A stretch of 50,906 nt of DNA from Phytophthora sp. 'mugwort' (Eukaryota; Oomycota; Peronosporomycetes; Peronosporales; Peronosporaceae): assembly GCA_033558025.1 (NCBI GenBank), contig JAUCEF010000114.1, positions 1 to 50,906 of the forward strand. The letters run 5' to 3'. The first letter of the stretch is position 1, and each line of letters opens with the position of its first letter. A program made the position numbers and the translations under genes. This document shows positions 21,473 to 31,047 of this stretch, piece after piece. A model generated the notes under the pieces. That model did no database searches. It had not been told where the DNA came from and saw only the letters and a list, made by a program, of their open reading frames with translations.

Positions 21473-22249
21473 TTATATATTAAAATCAAAATTGATTTTA
21501 TTTTTTAACCAAATTAAATAATCTTCTAATGAAACAGCTTCTACAACAATAGGCATAAATCCATGATTTACTCCACAAATTTCACTACATTGTCCATAAA
21601 AAACACCTTCACGTTTAATAAACATTGATGTTTGATTTAAACGACCAGGACAAGCATCTAATTTTATACCTAATGAAGGTATTGCCCATGAATGTAAAAC
21701 ATCTGAAGCAGTAATTAATACTCGAATATGACTATTAGTTGGAACAACCACACGATTATCAACTTCTAAAATTCTAAATTGACCTATTGCTAAATCATCT
21801 TCTTGAATCATATAACTATCAAAAATTAAAGGTTCATCAGAAAATTCTAAATTATCTGAATATTCATAACTCCAATACCATTGACTACCAATTACTTTTA
21901 AAGTAATAATAGGATCAATTACTTCATCCATTGAATATAATAAAGCAAAAGATGGAATAGCTACCGTTAATAAAATTAAGGCTGGAATAGAAGTCCAAAT
22001 AATTTCAATAGTAGCACCATGTACAATTGTTGCTGGAATTTTATTTTTTTTTTCATCAAAAAGAGTAATAACTCTAAATAACATCCAACAAACAAATACA
22101 GTAATCATAATTAAAAAAAACATTAAATCATGATGAAAATTAATAATACCTTCCATAACAGGTGTTGCTGGATCTTGAAAACCTAATTGCCAAGGTTCAG
22201 CCATATCTAAAAAAGTGAATTGATTATTTATATAATTTATTATTGTCAT
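21473..22249 (-). CDS. cox2: Cytochrome c oxidase subunit 2
   Basis: Complex IV subunit that receives electrons from cytochrome c at the CuA centre. It has 258 residues and two N-terminal membrane helices. The aromatic [10 protein letters not shown] (about 121-130) is present. The CuA ligands are H186, C221, E223, C225, H229 and M232 ([15 protein letters not shown]). All ligands are intact. It is the first protein gene after trnW in the minus-strand direction, with a long spacer upstream. Confidence 0.98.
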   Translation of the reverse strand: MTIINYINNQFTFLDMAEPWQLGFQDPATPVMEGIINFHHDLMFFLIMITVFVCWMLFRVITLFDEKKNKIPATIVHGATIEIIWTSIPALILLTVAIPSFALLYSMDEVIDPIITLKVIGSQWYWSYEYSDNLEFSDEPLIFDSYMIQEDDLAIGQFRILEVDNRVVVPTNSHIRVLITASDVLHSWAIPSLGIKLDACPGRLNQTSMFIKREGVFYGQCSEICGVNHGFMPIVVEAVSLEDYLIWLKNKINFDFNI

Positions 22250-22841
22250 AATATACTTGAAATTTATTATTTTATTTAATTTTTAATATATACAAAATTA
22301 AGAGTTTTTGAATATTAATATTCAAGAAAAAATATAAATTTTATTATTTATATTGTAAAAATAATTGAATTATTTTTTTTTTTTCTTAAAGAATATAAAA
22401 TTTTTTAAAAATTAAAATAATTTATATTAAATAATCATATTATTTTTAAAATGTTTTTATATACAATAATAAATATTAATGTAGAATATAATAAAAATGA
22501 AATAATAATTATTTAAAGAGTATTCATTTAACGATTAATCAATAATATTAACTAATAAATTAAAATTATTTAATATTGAGAATGTTTTCTTAATATAAAC
22601 ATTAATTAATCTGTTTATGAATATTTTTTTAGGAATAATGGAGTAATTTTAAAATTGAATATTTATAATAATATTTTTATTTTAAACATATAAAACTATA
22701 TTTATTATAAAATATTATAAATCTAAATTTAAATTCCCTTTGATTAAAAAGTATTTTAAATAAAATTTTATTTTTATAACTTGAATTTAATTAATTTCAG
22801 ATATTATAAAATTTTTTTGATTTATAATATTTTATAATAAA
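22250..22841. other. AT-rich non-coding region between trnW and cox2
   Basis: The longest gene-free stretch (592 bases). I see no tRNA and no convincing ORF. It contains a perfect 18-base palindrome TTGAATATTAATATTCAA at 22,308-22,325. It also has a 10-bp stem (ATTATAAAAT/ATTTTATAAT, 22,803-22,838) abutting the 3' end of trnW. It lies upstream of cox2 and downstream of rns/trnW, so it may hold a promoter or replication control element. This is inference from position only. Confidence 0.5.
22308..22325. repeat. 18-bp perfect palindrome upstream of cox2
   Basis: TTGAATATTAATATTCAA is self-complementary and flanked by GTTT and GAAAA, which extends the symmetry imperfectly. It lies 59 bases upstream of the cox2 ATG. 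It could be an RNA 5'-UTR hairpin or a protein-binding site. Confidence 0.45.
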
Positions 22842-22913
22842 CAGGAAAAATGGGACTTGAACCCATAACAATAATTTTGGAGACTATGATTTTACCAATT
22901 AAACTATTTTCCT
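22842..22913 (-). tRNA. trnW: tRNA-Trp (CCA)
   Basis: Acceptor AGGAAAA/TTTTCCT; anticodon stem ATAGT/ATTAT with loop CTCCAAA giving CCA; discriminator G. The CCA anticodon fits TGA being a stop in this genome. Confidence 0.93.
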
Positions 22914-22939
22914 AAGACTTTTAATTTTAATTTAAGAAT

Positions 22940-23559
22940 GCTTAAAGATCTCTTCCAGACACAGGTTCCCCTACGACTACCTTGTTACGACTTCATCAAA
23001 GTTACTAACCACTTTTTAGGAATTATAATTTATTTTATAAAAATTTTAAATTATTTTATTTAAATAATTATTAAATTTTATAAAAGAATTAAAAATTATT
23101 TTAAAAACAATCAACTTCCCTGATGTGACGGGCGGTGTGTACAAAGTCCAGTAACATATTCACCGCAGCATGCTGTTCTGCGATTACTAGCGATTCCAAC
23201 TTCATAAGGGCGAGTTTCAGCCCTTAATTCGAACTAAGATAATTTTTGAAGATTTGCTCCAACTTATATCATTATTGCTTCTCATTGTAATTATCATTGT
23301 AGCACGTGTGTAGCCCAACTCATAAGGGCCATGAAGACTTGACGTCATCCCCACCTTCCATTAACCTATCATTAATTTTTTCATTAGAGTACTTTTATCT
23401 ATTTATAATAAATTAGTAACTAATCATAGGGGTTGCGCTCGTTAAAGGATTTAACCAAACATTTCACAACACGAGCTGACGACAGCCATGCAACACCTGT
23501 TTTTTATATAAAAATTTTAAATAAAAATTAGCAAGAGTTGGTAAGGTTCTGCGCGTATT

Positions 23560-23591
<32 letters not shown>

Positions 23592-24450
23592 TAGACTCCC
23601 GTCAATTCCTTTGAATTTCAATCTTGCGATTATACTTTTCAGGCGGAGTGCTTAACGCGTTAGCTGTTATATCTAAAAATTCTAAATATTAGCACTCATC
23701 GTTTACAGCATGGACTACCGGGGTCTCTAATCCCGTTCGCTACCCAAGCTTTCGTTTCTCAGTGTCAGTATATACCCAGATAATTGCCTTCGCCATAGGT
23801 CTTCCTTCTATTATCAACGTATTTTATCACTCCAATAGAAATTCCATTATCCTCTATTTATACTCCAGTTTATCAGTTTTGAAAAAATGTATAAAGTTGA
23901 GCTTTAATTTGTTTCTTTCAACTTAAAAAACTACCTACAAACCCTTTACGCCTAATCATCCCGAATAATGCTCGCTCCTCCCGTATTACCGCGGCTGCTG
24001 GCACGGGTATTAGCCGGAACTTCTTTTTTAAGTACTGTCATTTTCCTCCTTAATGAAAGAGCTTTACAACCTAATTAGCCGTCATCACCCACTCGGTATT
24101 GCTGGATCAAGCTTCCGCTCATTGTCCAAAATTCCCCACTGCTGCCTTTAAAAAAGTTTGGGCCGTGTCTCAGTCCCAATGTGGCTGATCATTCTTTCAA
24201 ACCAGCTAAAGATAATAGGCTTGGTTGTCTATTAAACTACCAACTACCATAATCTTGCGCAAACTCATCTTTTAACGTTAAAAACTTTAATTAATTTATT
24301 CAGTATTTTTATAAAAATAATTATTCTGAATTAAAAGGTAGATAATTCACGTGTTACTCACCCGTTCGCTATGTTTTAAAAACATTCAACTTGCATGTGT
24401 TAAGCATACCGATAGCATTTATTCTGAGCCAGGATCAAACTCTATTTAAG
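22940..24450 (-). rRNA. rns: Small subunit ribosomal RNA
   Basis: The minus strand holds universal 16S landmarks. Near the 5' end AGAGTTTGATCCTGGCTCAG ends at about 24,423. The 530 loop (GCCAGCAGCCGCGGTAATAC) is near 23,990. TTAGATACCCNGGTAGTCC-like sequence is near 23,720, GGAGCATGTGG near 23,573, and GTACACACCGCCCGTC near 23,130. The 3' domain GTAACAAGGTAGTCGTAGGGGAACCTG is near 22,970. Ends are placed by homology to within about 10 bases. The length of about 1.5 kb is bacterial-like. Confidence 0.95.
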
Positions 24451-24452
24451 TT

Positions 24453-24814
24453 TTATATTAATTATTTAATATTAATTTTTAAAATAACAAATATTTAAAA
24501 ATTTAATATTATAACATTCTTATATTAATTTTTGTCTTATATTGTCTTATATTGTCTTATATTGTCTTATATTGTCTTATATTGTCTTAAAGGATTAAAA
24601 TTTTTTAATTTTTAAAAATTCAATTAGTTATTAATAAAAATTTCTTTGTATCACGAAAAAAAAATATTATTTTTTGAAAAGGATCCCCCCCTAAATATGT
24701 TTTTGAATTTTTTGTTGAAAAGATAAATATCTTTTTAACTTAACTATTTAAAGATATTTTATCTTTTTATCCTTTTTTTAATTTGTTTATCCTTTTTTTT
24801 TTTTAGATCTTTAT
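24453..24814. other. Non-coding region upstream of rns
   Basis: A 362-base gap between trnY and rns with no gene found. It contains the 10-bp tandem repeat array (24,532-24,590), a seven-C run near 24,685-24,691 that is rare in this AT-rich genome, and imperfect AAAGATA/TATCTTT inverted repeats at 24,718-24,771. Being directly upstream of the rRNA start, it is a candidate promoter or control region. Confidence 0.5.
24532..24590. repeat. 10-bp tandem repeat array upstream of rns
   Basis: The unit ATTGTCTTAT is repeated about 5.9 times with no mismatches. On the minus strand, the strand of rns, it reads ATAAGACAAT. The array starts about 80 bases upstream of the rRNA 5' end. It could be replication slippage of a promoter or binding element. 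Confidence 0.95.
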
Positions 24815-24898
24815 TGGAGAAAGTAGGATTTGAACCTACGTAGAAAATATTTCAACAAATTTACAGTCTGCCGCTTTTAACCACTCAGCCATTTCTCC
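24815..24898 (-). tRNA. trnY: tRNA-Tyr (GUA)
   Basis: Acceptor GGAGAAA/TTTCTCC, anticodon loop CTGTAAA giving GTA, and a long variable arm, as in bacterial-type tRNA-Tyr. Confidence 0.93.
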
Positions 24899-24915
24899 TA
24901 AAGATATTTTAAATA

Positions 24916-24987
24916 TGTGATTAATGGGATTTGAACCCATAATATTTACTTGGAAGATAAAGGATTTACCAATTAATCTATAATCAC
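24916..24987 (-). tRNA. trnG: tRNA-Gly (UCC)
   Basis: Acceptor GTGATTA/TAATCAC; anticodon stem TTTAT/GTAAA with loop CTTCCAA giving TCC; discriminator A. Confidence 0.92.
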
Positions 24988-25048
24988 GTATATTTTTATT
25001 GTTTAAAAAATGTTTATTATTGTTTTAAAAAAGAAAAAGTGGAATAAA

Positions 25049-25609
25049 TTAATCCACTATTTCATAAGTATCAGGATCTAATCGATCGATATCATCTATA
25101 CGTTCACCTGTTTCAACATCTAAATAATGAAAATATCTATATAGATTCAGAGGATTTCCAGATCTTGTAATTTTTCTTTTTGGTGGTTTTGGTAAAGAGT
25201 CACTATCTGAATCAAAATTTAAATCAGTTGAAAAATTACTAGGAAAATCGCTTGGGAAATTGTCGCTATCAAAAAAAAAAGCATCTAGAAATAAATAAAA
25301 CAAAAAAGATAAAAAAAAAAAAACGAAAATAGTTGGCATATTATCGTCAATTCTTTTTAAAATACTTTTAGGTTTTTCTTCTTTTTTTAAAGCAGCTTCC
25401 TCAGCCTCAGTCTCTAAATCTATAAAATCTTCTAATAAAGTTATTTCAAGAGGTAAAAGAATTAAAATAAATTTAAAAATATTTTGAAAAAATTTAGGAT
25501 GTATTTTTAATATATCTTGTATAATTTTATATAGATTATAAGCAAAAAATATCCTTTTAATAATGTTAAAAAAAATCATAATTTTTATAAAGAAGTAAAT
25601 AAATGTCAA
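25049..25609 (-). CDS. Hypothetical membrane protein, orf186
   Basis: Not recognised. It has 186 residues. The N-terminal third is hydrophobic and basic (possible membrane segments about 4-23 and 43-58). A charged stretch (EDFIDLETEAEEAALKKEEKPK, about 60-81) follows, then a clear aromatic membrane helix (about 92-112). Next come a low-complexity Asp/Ser/Phe segment (about 112-138), a basic PKPPKRKITR patch and an acidic tail (DVETGERIDDIDRLDPDTYEIVD). The layout suggests a two-to-three-pass membrane protein with soluble tails. Its acidic composition is unlike the Lys/Asn-rich genes around it. It lies between trnG(UCC) and trnG(GCC). Confidence 0.55.
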   Translation of the reverse strand: MTFIYFFIKIMIFFNIIKRIFFAYNLYKIIQDILKIHPKFFQNIFKFILILLPLEITLLEDFIDLETEAEEAALKKEEKPKSILKRIDDNMPTIFVFFFLSFLFYLFLDAFFFDSDNFPSDFPSNFSTDLNFDSDSDSLPKPPKRKITRSGNPLNLYRYFHYLDVETGERIDDIDRLDPDTYEIVD

Positions 25610-25679
25610 TACTAATATTATTCCCTAATTAAAAAATGGAAATACCAAATACTGCCTTTGGGTACATTTATTTGAATTA

Positions 25680-25751
25680 AGCAAAAAAAGGGATTTGAAC
25701 CCTCAACATTAACCTTGGCAAGGTTATACTCTACCATTGAGCTATTTTTGC
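25680..25751 (-). tRNA. trnG: tRNA-Gly (GCC)
   Basis: Acceptor GCAAAAA/TTTTTGC; anticodon stem TAACC/GGTTA with loop TTGCCAA giving GCC. Thirteen bases downstream of rpl5. Confidence 0.92.
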
Positions 25752-25764
25752 TAATAAATTATTT

Positions 25765-26292
25765 TTATAATAAAAATAGTGAATTTAATAATAAAAATAA
25801 TTCATAATGATTTTTTGCATTTGTATGAATAGAAACATCTATTGGAGGTATATCTTTGAATTTTAAAAATTCAGTTTTTAATTCAAAAAAATCTAAAATA
25901 TTTCGAATTTGAAAATTTAAAATATTTTGATTTTTAAAATTAAAATTTATTTTAGTTAAATTTTGAAAAAGAAAAATCAAAATTTTTTCTAAAAAATTAA
26001 AAATATTTTTTTTTCTTAAAGTTATTTTACAACCTATAATTGAATTTTTTTTGATTTTTAAAAAAATATTATTTTTTTTTGATTTTGTTATTATAGGTTT
26101 TTGATTTGTTATTAATTTTAAAAGTAAAATTATATTAATTAATTTTTTTTTTTCAATATTAGCGTTTTTAAAACCAATATTTAAACATATTTTACTTATT
26201 TTAGGTATTTCAAATATATTTTTAAAATTTAATTTTGTTAAAAGATCGTATATAGTAATATTTTGATAATGGATTTGTAAATTTTTTTTCAT
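25765..26292 (-). CDS. rpl5: Large ribosomal subunit protein L5
   Basis: Binds 5S rRNA in bacteria; in the mitoribosome it sits in the central protuberance. It has 175 residues. Signs are IPKISKICLNIGFKNA (about 29-44, the KI.lN.G motif), LITNQKPIITKSKKN (about 65-79), the strand IIGCKITLRKKN, and the C-terminal IPPIDVSIHTNAKNHYE. It follows rpl14 with a 6-base gap, the ancestral order with the rpl24 gene lost. Confidence 0.92.
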   Translation of the reverse strand: MKKNLQIHYQNITIYDLLTKLNFKNIFEIPKISKICLNIGFKNANIEKKKLINIILLLKLITNQKPIITKSKKNNIFLKIKKNSIIGCKITLRKKNIFNFLEKILIFLFQNLTKINFNFKNQNILNFQIRNILDFFELKTEFLKFKDIPPIDVSIHTNAKNHYELFLLLNSLFLL

Positions 26293-26298
26293 ATATTT

Positions 26299-26670
26299 TT
26301 ATAAAATATTTGAAGCTAATGCTAATATTTTGAAATTTTTTTTCTTCCGAAATTCAGAAGTAATCGGACCAAATATACGTGTTCCTAGGGGTTTATTTTG
26401 ATTATTTAAAATAATTATACAATTTTTATCAAATTTTATTATATTACCTATTGTACTTTTTTTTTGATATGTTGTATGTATAATTAAAGCTTTAAATAAA
26501 TCTCCTTTAATTATTTTAATTTTTTTTTTTTGATTTAAACGTAATTTTTTAGCAGAAATTAAAATTGTATCCCCAATTTTTCCAATTTTTTTTTTATAAA
26601 TTTTTATACATTGTCCTATTTTAATACCACTATTATCATTTACTTTTAATTTAGTTTGAATTTGAATCAT
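26299..26670 (-). CDS. rpl14: Large ribosomal subunit protein L14
   Basis: Ribosomal protein at the subunit interface. It has 123 residues, standard length. MIQIQTKLKVNDNSGIK at the start and the C-terminal GTRIFGPITSEFRKKKNFKILALASNIL are diagnostic. It is the first protein gene downstream of trnM in the minus direction. Confidence 0.96.
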   Translation of the reverse strand: MIQIQTKLKVNDNSGIKIGQCIKIYKKKIGKIGDTILISAKKLRLNQKKKIKIIKGDLFKALIIHTTYQKKSTIGNIIKFDKNCIIILNNQNKPLGTRIFGPITSEFRKKKNFKILALASNIL

Positions 26671-26692
26671 AAATTATATATTAATTTTAAAA

Positions 26693-26764
26693 TGATGAGA
26701 GTAGGATTTGAACCTACATCTTCAGATTATGAGCCTGATAAGTTACCTATTACTCTATCTCATC
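26693..26764 (-). tRNA. trnM: tRNA-Met (CAU)
   Basis: Acceptor GATGAGA/TCTCATC; anticodon stem TCAGG/TCTGA with loop CTCATAA giving CAT; discriminator A. One of three CAU tRNAs. The perfect G1-C72 pair makes it more likely the elongator. Confidence 0.85.
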
Positions 26765-26782
26765 TTATATTTTCTTCCTTTT

Positions 26783-26857
26783 TCGGAAGAAAAGGATTTG
26801 AACCTTTGATCTTCTGTTCCCAAAACAGACGCATTAGCCAGACTATGCTACCTTCCG
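26783..26857 (-). tRNA. trnP: tRNA-Pro (UGG)
   Basis: Acceptor CGGAAGG/TCTTCCG; anticodon stem TCTGT/ACAGA with loop TTTGGGA giving TGG; discriminator A. Confidence 0.92.
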
Positions 26858-26869
26858 TTTAAAGATAAT

Positions 26870-26941
26870 TAATGATGGTAGGATTTGAACCTACAACATT
26901 AGGATTATGATTCCCACGCTCTACCATTAAACTACATCATC
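26870..26941 (-). tRNA. trnM: tRNA-Met (CAU), candidate initiator
   Basis: Acceptor GATGATG/CATCATT with a weak G1-U72 pair. The anticodon stem contains three consecutive G (TGGGA/TCCTA) with loop ATCATAA. A weak first pair and a G-run in the anticodon stem are initiator-like, but the assignment against the other CAU tRNAs is uncertain. Confidence 0.8.
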
Positions 26942-26965
26942 TTATTAATACTTTATTAATAAAAT

Positions 26966-27054
26966 AAGTCGAAGTGGGATTTGAACCCACGAGTTAATAA
27001 ATTAACTGATAGTTTAGCAAACTACTGCCTTAAACCTGACTTGGCTATTCGACC
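26966..27054 (-). tRNA. trnS: tRNA-Ser (GCU)
   Basis: Acceptor GGTCGAA/TTCGACT, anticodon stem GTAGT/ACTAT with loop TTGCTAA giving GCT, and the long variable arm expected for serine tRNAs. Confidence 0.9.
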
Positions 27055-27066
27055 TAAAATATAAAA

Positions 27067-27138
27067 CTTCTTTGATAGGATTTGAACCTACAACCTAATG
27101 GTTAACAGCCATTTGCTCTACCGTTGAGCTACAAAGAA
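27067..27138 (-). tRNA. trnN: tRNA-Asn (GUU)
   Basis: Acceptor TTCTTTG/CAAAGAA; anticodon stem AATGG/CCATT with loop CTGTTAA giving GTT; discriminator G. Just downstream of rnl. Confidence 0.92.
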
Positions 27139-27159
27139 ATAATTATATTTTAATTTTTA

Positions 27160-27448
27160 AAACTTTTAGTATTTTTAAGCTAAATATTTTACAATACTTA
27201 TACTTAAAACCTATTAATGTAATCATCTTTTACAGTTTTTATATGAAAAATTTTTAAGAATGGTTTCTTACTTAGATGCTTTCAGTAATTATCCAAAATA
27301 AATTTAGCTACTCGGCTATGCCTCTCAACAACCGATACACCAGAGATTTACCCTTCTCGGTCCTCTCGTACTAGAGTTAGATTCTTGCATTTTTCAAAAT
27401 ATCTATAGAAGATAGGAACCAAACTGTCTCACGACGTTCTAAACCCAA

Positions 27449-27488
<40 letters not shown>

Positions 27489-27566
27489 AACCTTCTTCAG
27501 CTCCAGGATGTGATGAGTCGACATCGAGGTGCCAAACGACTCCGTCGATAGGAGCTCTTAGGAGTC

Positions 27567-27609
<43 letters not shown>

Positions 27610-28045
27610 AATCTTTCCACAAAGAATTATCGGATCACTATGACCGACTTTCGTCCCTGTTTGATATGTCTATCTTACAGTCAAGCAAGCTTTTACCATT
27701 ATGCTCTACAATTGATAATATTATCCAATTTGAGCTTACCTTTGTACACCTCCGTTACTCTTTAGGAGGTGACCGCCCCAGTCAAACTACCAACCATACA
27801 ATGTCTATTTAAAAAATATTAGTTATTTATTTTAATAAGAGTGGTATTTCAAGAATATCTATACAATTTACTAGCGTAAAGGTTTAAAAGATTACCACTT
27901 ATACTACACATATTAGATAAAATAACAATATAAAGATGTAGTAAAGGTTCACGGGGTCTTTCCGTCTAACTATAGAAAATCCGCATCTTCACGGATAATT
28001 CAAATTCACTGAGTCTATATTGGAGACAGCGGGGATGTCGTTACA

Positions 28046-28102
<57 letters not shown>

Positions 28103-28160
28103 GAGTTACGGCCGCCGTTTACTGGGACTTCCATTTAATGCGCAAACATTTCCTTTTAAT

Positions 28161-28198
<38 letters not shown>

Positions 28199-29800
28199 GT
28201 TACCATTTAGCAGAGTCCTAAGTTTTTATTAAACAGTCGCAACCCCCTATTTTGTGACACCTAATTATTAAAAATAATTAGGTACTTTTTATCCCGAAGT
28301 TACAAAGTCATTTTGCCGAGTTCCTTCAATATAGTTCTCTCATTCACCTTAGTCTACTCGACCTATCCACCTGTGTCGGTTTAGGGTACGGTTTTTAATT
28401 AAAAAAGCTATTTCCTGAAAAATTAAAAATTTTTGTCACTTTTTTAAAAAAATTTAATTTAAAAATTATCCCATCAAAATCTGCTTTCGTCAAATCTTTC
28501 TTAGGGGCCGTTTCACTCTATGTAATACATCTTAACATAGAAACCCTTGGATTTACGGTGATAACGATTTATATTCGTTATTTTTTGTTACTAATGCCAG
28601 CATTTTCTTTTCTGATATCTTCAACATATTTCACAATATATCTTTATTAACATACAGAATGTTCCGCTACCGTTTTATTAAAAATAAAACTTGCCGCTTC
28701 GGTAAATTTCTTAAGTCTCGATACATTTTAGGCGCAAAAAAACTAGACCAATGAGCTATTACGCTTTCTTTAAAGGATGGCTGCTTCCAAGCCTACCTAT
28801 GGGTTGTAATCATTTTTTCACTTCCTTTTTCACTTAGAATATTATTTAGAGACCTTAGCGATCAATCTGGGCTGTTTCCCTTTTGACAAAAGACCTTAGC
28901 GCCTAATGTCTGTCTATTTAAATTACTTTTTTTTGTATTCGGAGTTTCCAAGAATTCAGTAAGTTTTTACACCCCCTAGCTCAATGAGTGCTCTACCCCA
29001 AAAAAAGATTTTAAATGCTCTACTTCAATAGATTTCGCGGAAAACCAGCTATCTCTGAGTTTGATTAGCCTTTCACTCCTAACCACAAATCATCTCCATA
29101 TTTTGCCACATATGTGAGTTCGATCCTTCAAATAGTTTTACCTATTTTTCAATCTGTTCATGGTTAGATCACTCAGTTTCGGGTCTTATTTATATAACTA
29201 AAAAGCTTTTTAAAACTTGATTTATCTACGCCTACTTTATTAAATTAAGCTTGCTATAAAAATAAACTTGCTGGCCCATTATGCAAAAGGTACACTGTTA
29301 CTTTTTAAAAAAGTTTCAATTGATTGTTAACATTAAGTTTCAGAATTATTTCAAACTCAAAAGTTCTTTTTCACCTTTCCTTTACAGTACTTGTCCACTA
29401 TCGATCATTAATTTTTAAAAGGTTTTGAGGGTGGTTCCCCAATATTCAAAAAGGCTTACACATAACCCTTTTTACTATTATAAAAACAATTATTATTCTA
29501 CAGGACTTTCACCTTTTTAAGTAAATTTTTCAAAATTTTTCAAATATTTTTTTATTTTTATAAACCTAATTTCCATTTTCACTCGTCATTACTAACGGAA
29601 TCTCGTTTGATTTTTTTAACAGTTACTTAGATATTTCAATTCACTGTTTTTAAAATTTTCACAAAAAAAAAGTTTTCTTTAGGAAATTTTTATTTCAAAA
29701 TAAAATATTATTTAATAAAACTTTTCGCATTTTTTACGTCCTAAAAATCAAATTAATGCCAAGGCATCCACTTAATGCTTTTATTATTATTTATACTTAA
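27160..29800 (-). rRNA. rnl: Large subunit ribosomal RNA
   Basis: The minus strand carries 23S landmarks. The 5' end, with GCATTAAGTGGATGCCTTGGC, is near 29,760. The peptidyl-transferase domain V region is at 27,420-27,620: GGGATAACAGGCTGAT near 27,570, and GTCGACTCATCACATCC-like sequence near 27,510. The sarcin-ricin loop AGTACGAGAGGACC is near 27,362, and the 3' domain CTGAAAGCATCTAAG near 27,280. Ends are approximate. No intron or LAGLIDADG ORF was seen. Length is about 2.64 kb. Confidence 0.94.
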
Positions 29801-29822
29801 ACCATATAAATGGTTTAAATTT

Positions 29823-30575
29823 TTATTTTTTTTTCAAATATTCATTAATTAATTTTAAATTTAAATGAAAAGGATATAAAATTGTTTTATAAGAAGGTTC
29901 TTTAAAAAACATACCTGTTTTTATTTTTTTATTTCTATGTAAATAAGAAGTTATTAAAGGTTTTGATGGTTTTTTTTCACCTAAAATATAATAAATATTA
30001 TTTTTATAAGAATATTTGTTATTTTTTTGATAAGGATATTTATTATAACGTTTATAAGAAGAAGAATATTTATTCTTTTCTTGATTAAAATGCTGTTTAT
30101 AAAATTTTTTATCTCCTTTCAAACTATTATTTTTTTGAAAATTTCTAGTTCTTTGAAAACCTTCATTTTTTTGAAAATTTCTATTTTTTTGAAAACCTTC
30201 ATTTTTTTGAAAATTTCTATTTTTTTGAAAATTTCTATTTTTTTGAAAACCTTCATTTTTTTGAAAATTTCTATTTTTTTGAAAACCTTCATTTTTTTGA
30301 AAATTTCTATTTTTTTGAAAACCTTCATTTTTTTGAAAATTTCTAGTTCTTTGAAAACCTTCATTTTTTTGAAAATTTCTAGTTCTTTGAAAATCTTCGT
30401 TTTTTTGAAAATTTCTAGTTCTTTGAAAATCTTCGTTTTTTTGAGAATTTTTATTTTTTTGAAAATTTCTATTTTTTTGAAAACCTTCGTTTTTTTGAGA
30501 ATTTCTATTTTTTTGAAAACCCTCGTTTTTTTGAGAATTTTTATTTCTTTGAAAATTTTTATTATCCTTTTGCAT
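29823..30575 (-). CDS. Asn/Lys/Gln-rich hexapeptide-repeat protein, orf250
   Basis: Function unknown. Of 250 residues, positions 7-150 are 24 hexapeptides, mostly alternating NFQKNE and GFQKNR, with variants RTR, NSQKNE and DFQRTR. Residues 151-250 are unique, basic and rich in Tyr, Lys and Asn, ending LYPFHLNLKLINEYLKKK. The start lies two bases after the rps4 stop, so it looks like part of the ribosomal protein operon. The unique C-terminal half could be an RNA-binding or mitoribosomal protein, with the repeat an expanded disordered arm. The frame stays open through 24 units and their variants, which argues that it is translated. Confidence 0.7.
   Translation of the reverse strand: MQKDNKNFQRNKNSQKNEGFQKNRNSQKNEGFQKNRNFQKNKNSQKNEDFQRTRNFQKNEDFQRTRNFQKNEGFQRTRNFQKNEGFQKNRNFQKNEGFQKNRNFQKNEGFQKNRNFQKNRNFQKNEGFQKNRNFQKNEGFQRTRNFQKNNSLKGDKKFYKQHFNQEKNKYSSSYKRYNKYPYQKNNKYSYKNNIYYILGEKKPSKPLITSYLHRNKKIKTGMFFKEPSYKTILYPFHLNLKLINEYLKKK
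30123..30560. repeat. 18-bp tandem repeat array inside orf250
   Basis: About 24 units of 18 bp, alternating two variants (reading TTTTTTTGAAAATTTCTA and TTTTTTTGAAAACCTTCA on the plus strand). They form 36-bp higher-order units with scattered substitutions. Because 18 is a multiple of three, copy-number change keeps the reading frame. The array also leaves spurious open frames on both strands. Confidence 0.93.
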
Positions 30576-30577
30576 AT

Positions 30578-31039
30578 TTATTTAATAATATGAATAATAT
30601 CACCTTTATGTAATATAAAATTAGATTTACTTATAATTTTATTATTAACCTTAATTTTTTTATGATTAATTAATTGTTTTGCTTGAAAAATAGTTTTAAC
30701 TAATTTTAATCTTACAAGATTTATATCTAAGCGACTTTCTAATAAAATTACAAATTTTTTAAAGATATTTATTTTATTATCTTTTTTTAATAATTTTTGA
30801 AATAAATTTTTTAATTGATATTCATGAATACATCCATAAAAATTCCGAAATTGTTGTTTTTCAAATAATCTTTTTTGAAAAAATTTTTTACGTTTTTCAG
30901 GTTTTATTTCTTTTCGATATCTTAATTTTTTTTTAAATAAATTCCATTTTTTTGATTTTAATTTTAATAAGTTTAAATTTTTATGTATGTTCCTATTATT
31001 TTGAAAACATATTTTATTTCTCGGTCTTAATTTATTCAT
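30578..31039 (-). CDS. rps4: Small ribosomal subunit protein S4
   Basis: Primary rRNA-binding protein of the small subunit. It has 153 residues, shorter than bacterial S4 (about 200). The middle part GCIHEYQLKNLFQKL matches the S4 'Yg...eKQ...yy' region. The S4 RNA-binding domain follows as LESRLDINLVRLKLVKTIFQAKQLINHKKIKVNNKIIS (about 102-139). It follows rps2 by 8 bases and precedes orf250 by 2. Confidence 0.9.
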   Translation of the reverse strand: MNKLRPRNKICFQNNRNIHKNLNLLKLKSKKWNLFKKKLRYRKEIKPEKRKKFFQKRLFEKQQFRNFYGCIHEYQLKNLFQKLLKKDNKINIFKKFVILLESRLDINLVRLKLVKTIFQAKQLINHKKIKVNNKIISKSNFILHKGDIIHIIK

Positions 31040-31047
31040 CTTATTTA

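Noticed and set aside
24532..24590. CRISPR-like array
   Set aside because: The 10-bp units are contiguous without spacers; this is a simple tandem repeat.
26656..26862. 68-codon ORF over trnM and trnP
   Set aside because: It is the translation of tRNA genes (VGFEPTSSDYEPD-type sequence is the typical false product of T-arm sequences).
30027..30593. 188-codon plus-strand and 81-codon minus-strand frames rich in FLKIS/KKMKVF repeats
   Set aside because: Shadow frames of the 18-bp array in orf250. The repeat contains no stop in these frames, and only the orf250 frame extends into non-repetitive protein-like sequence and follows rps4.
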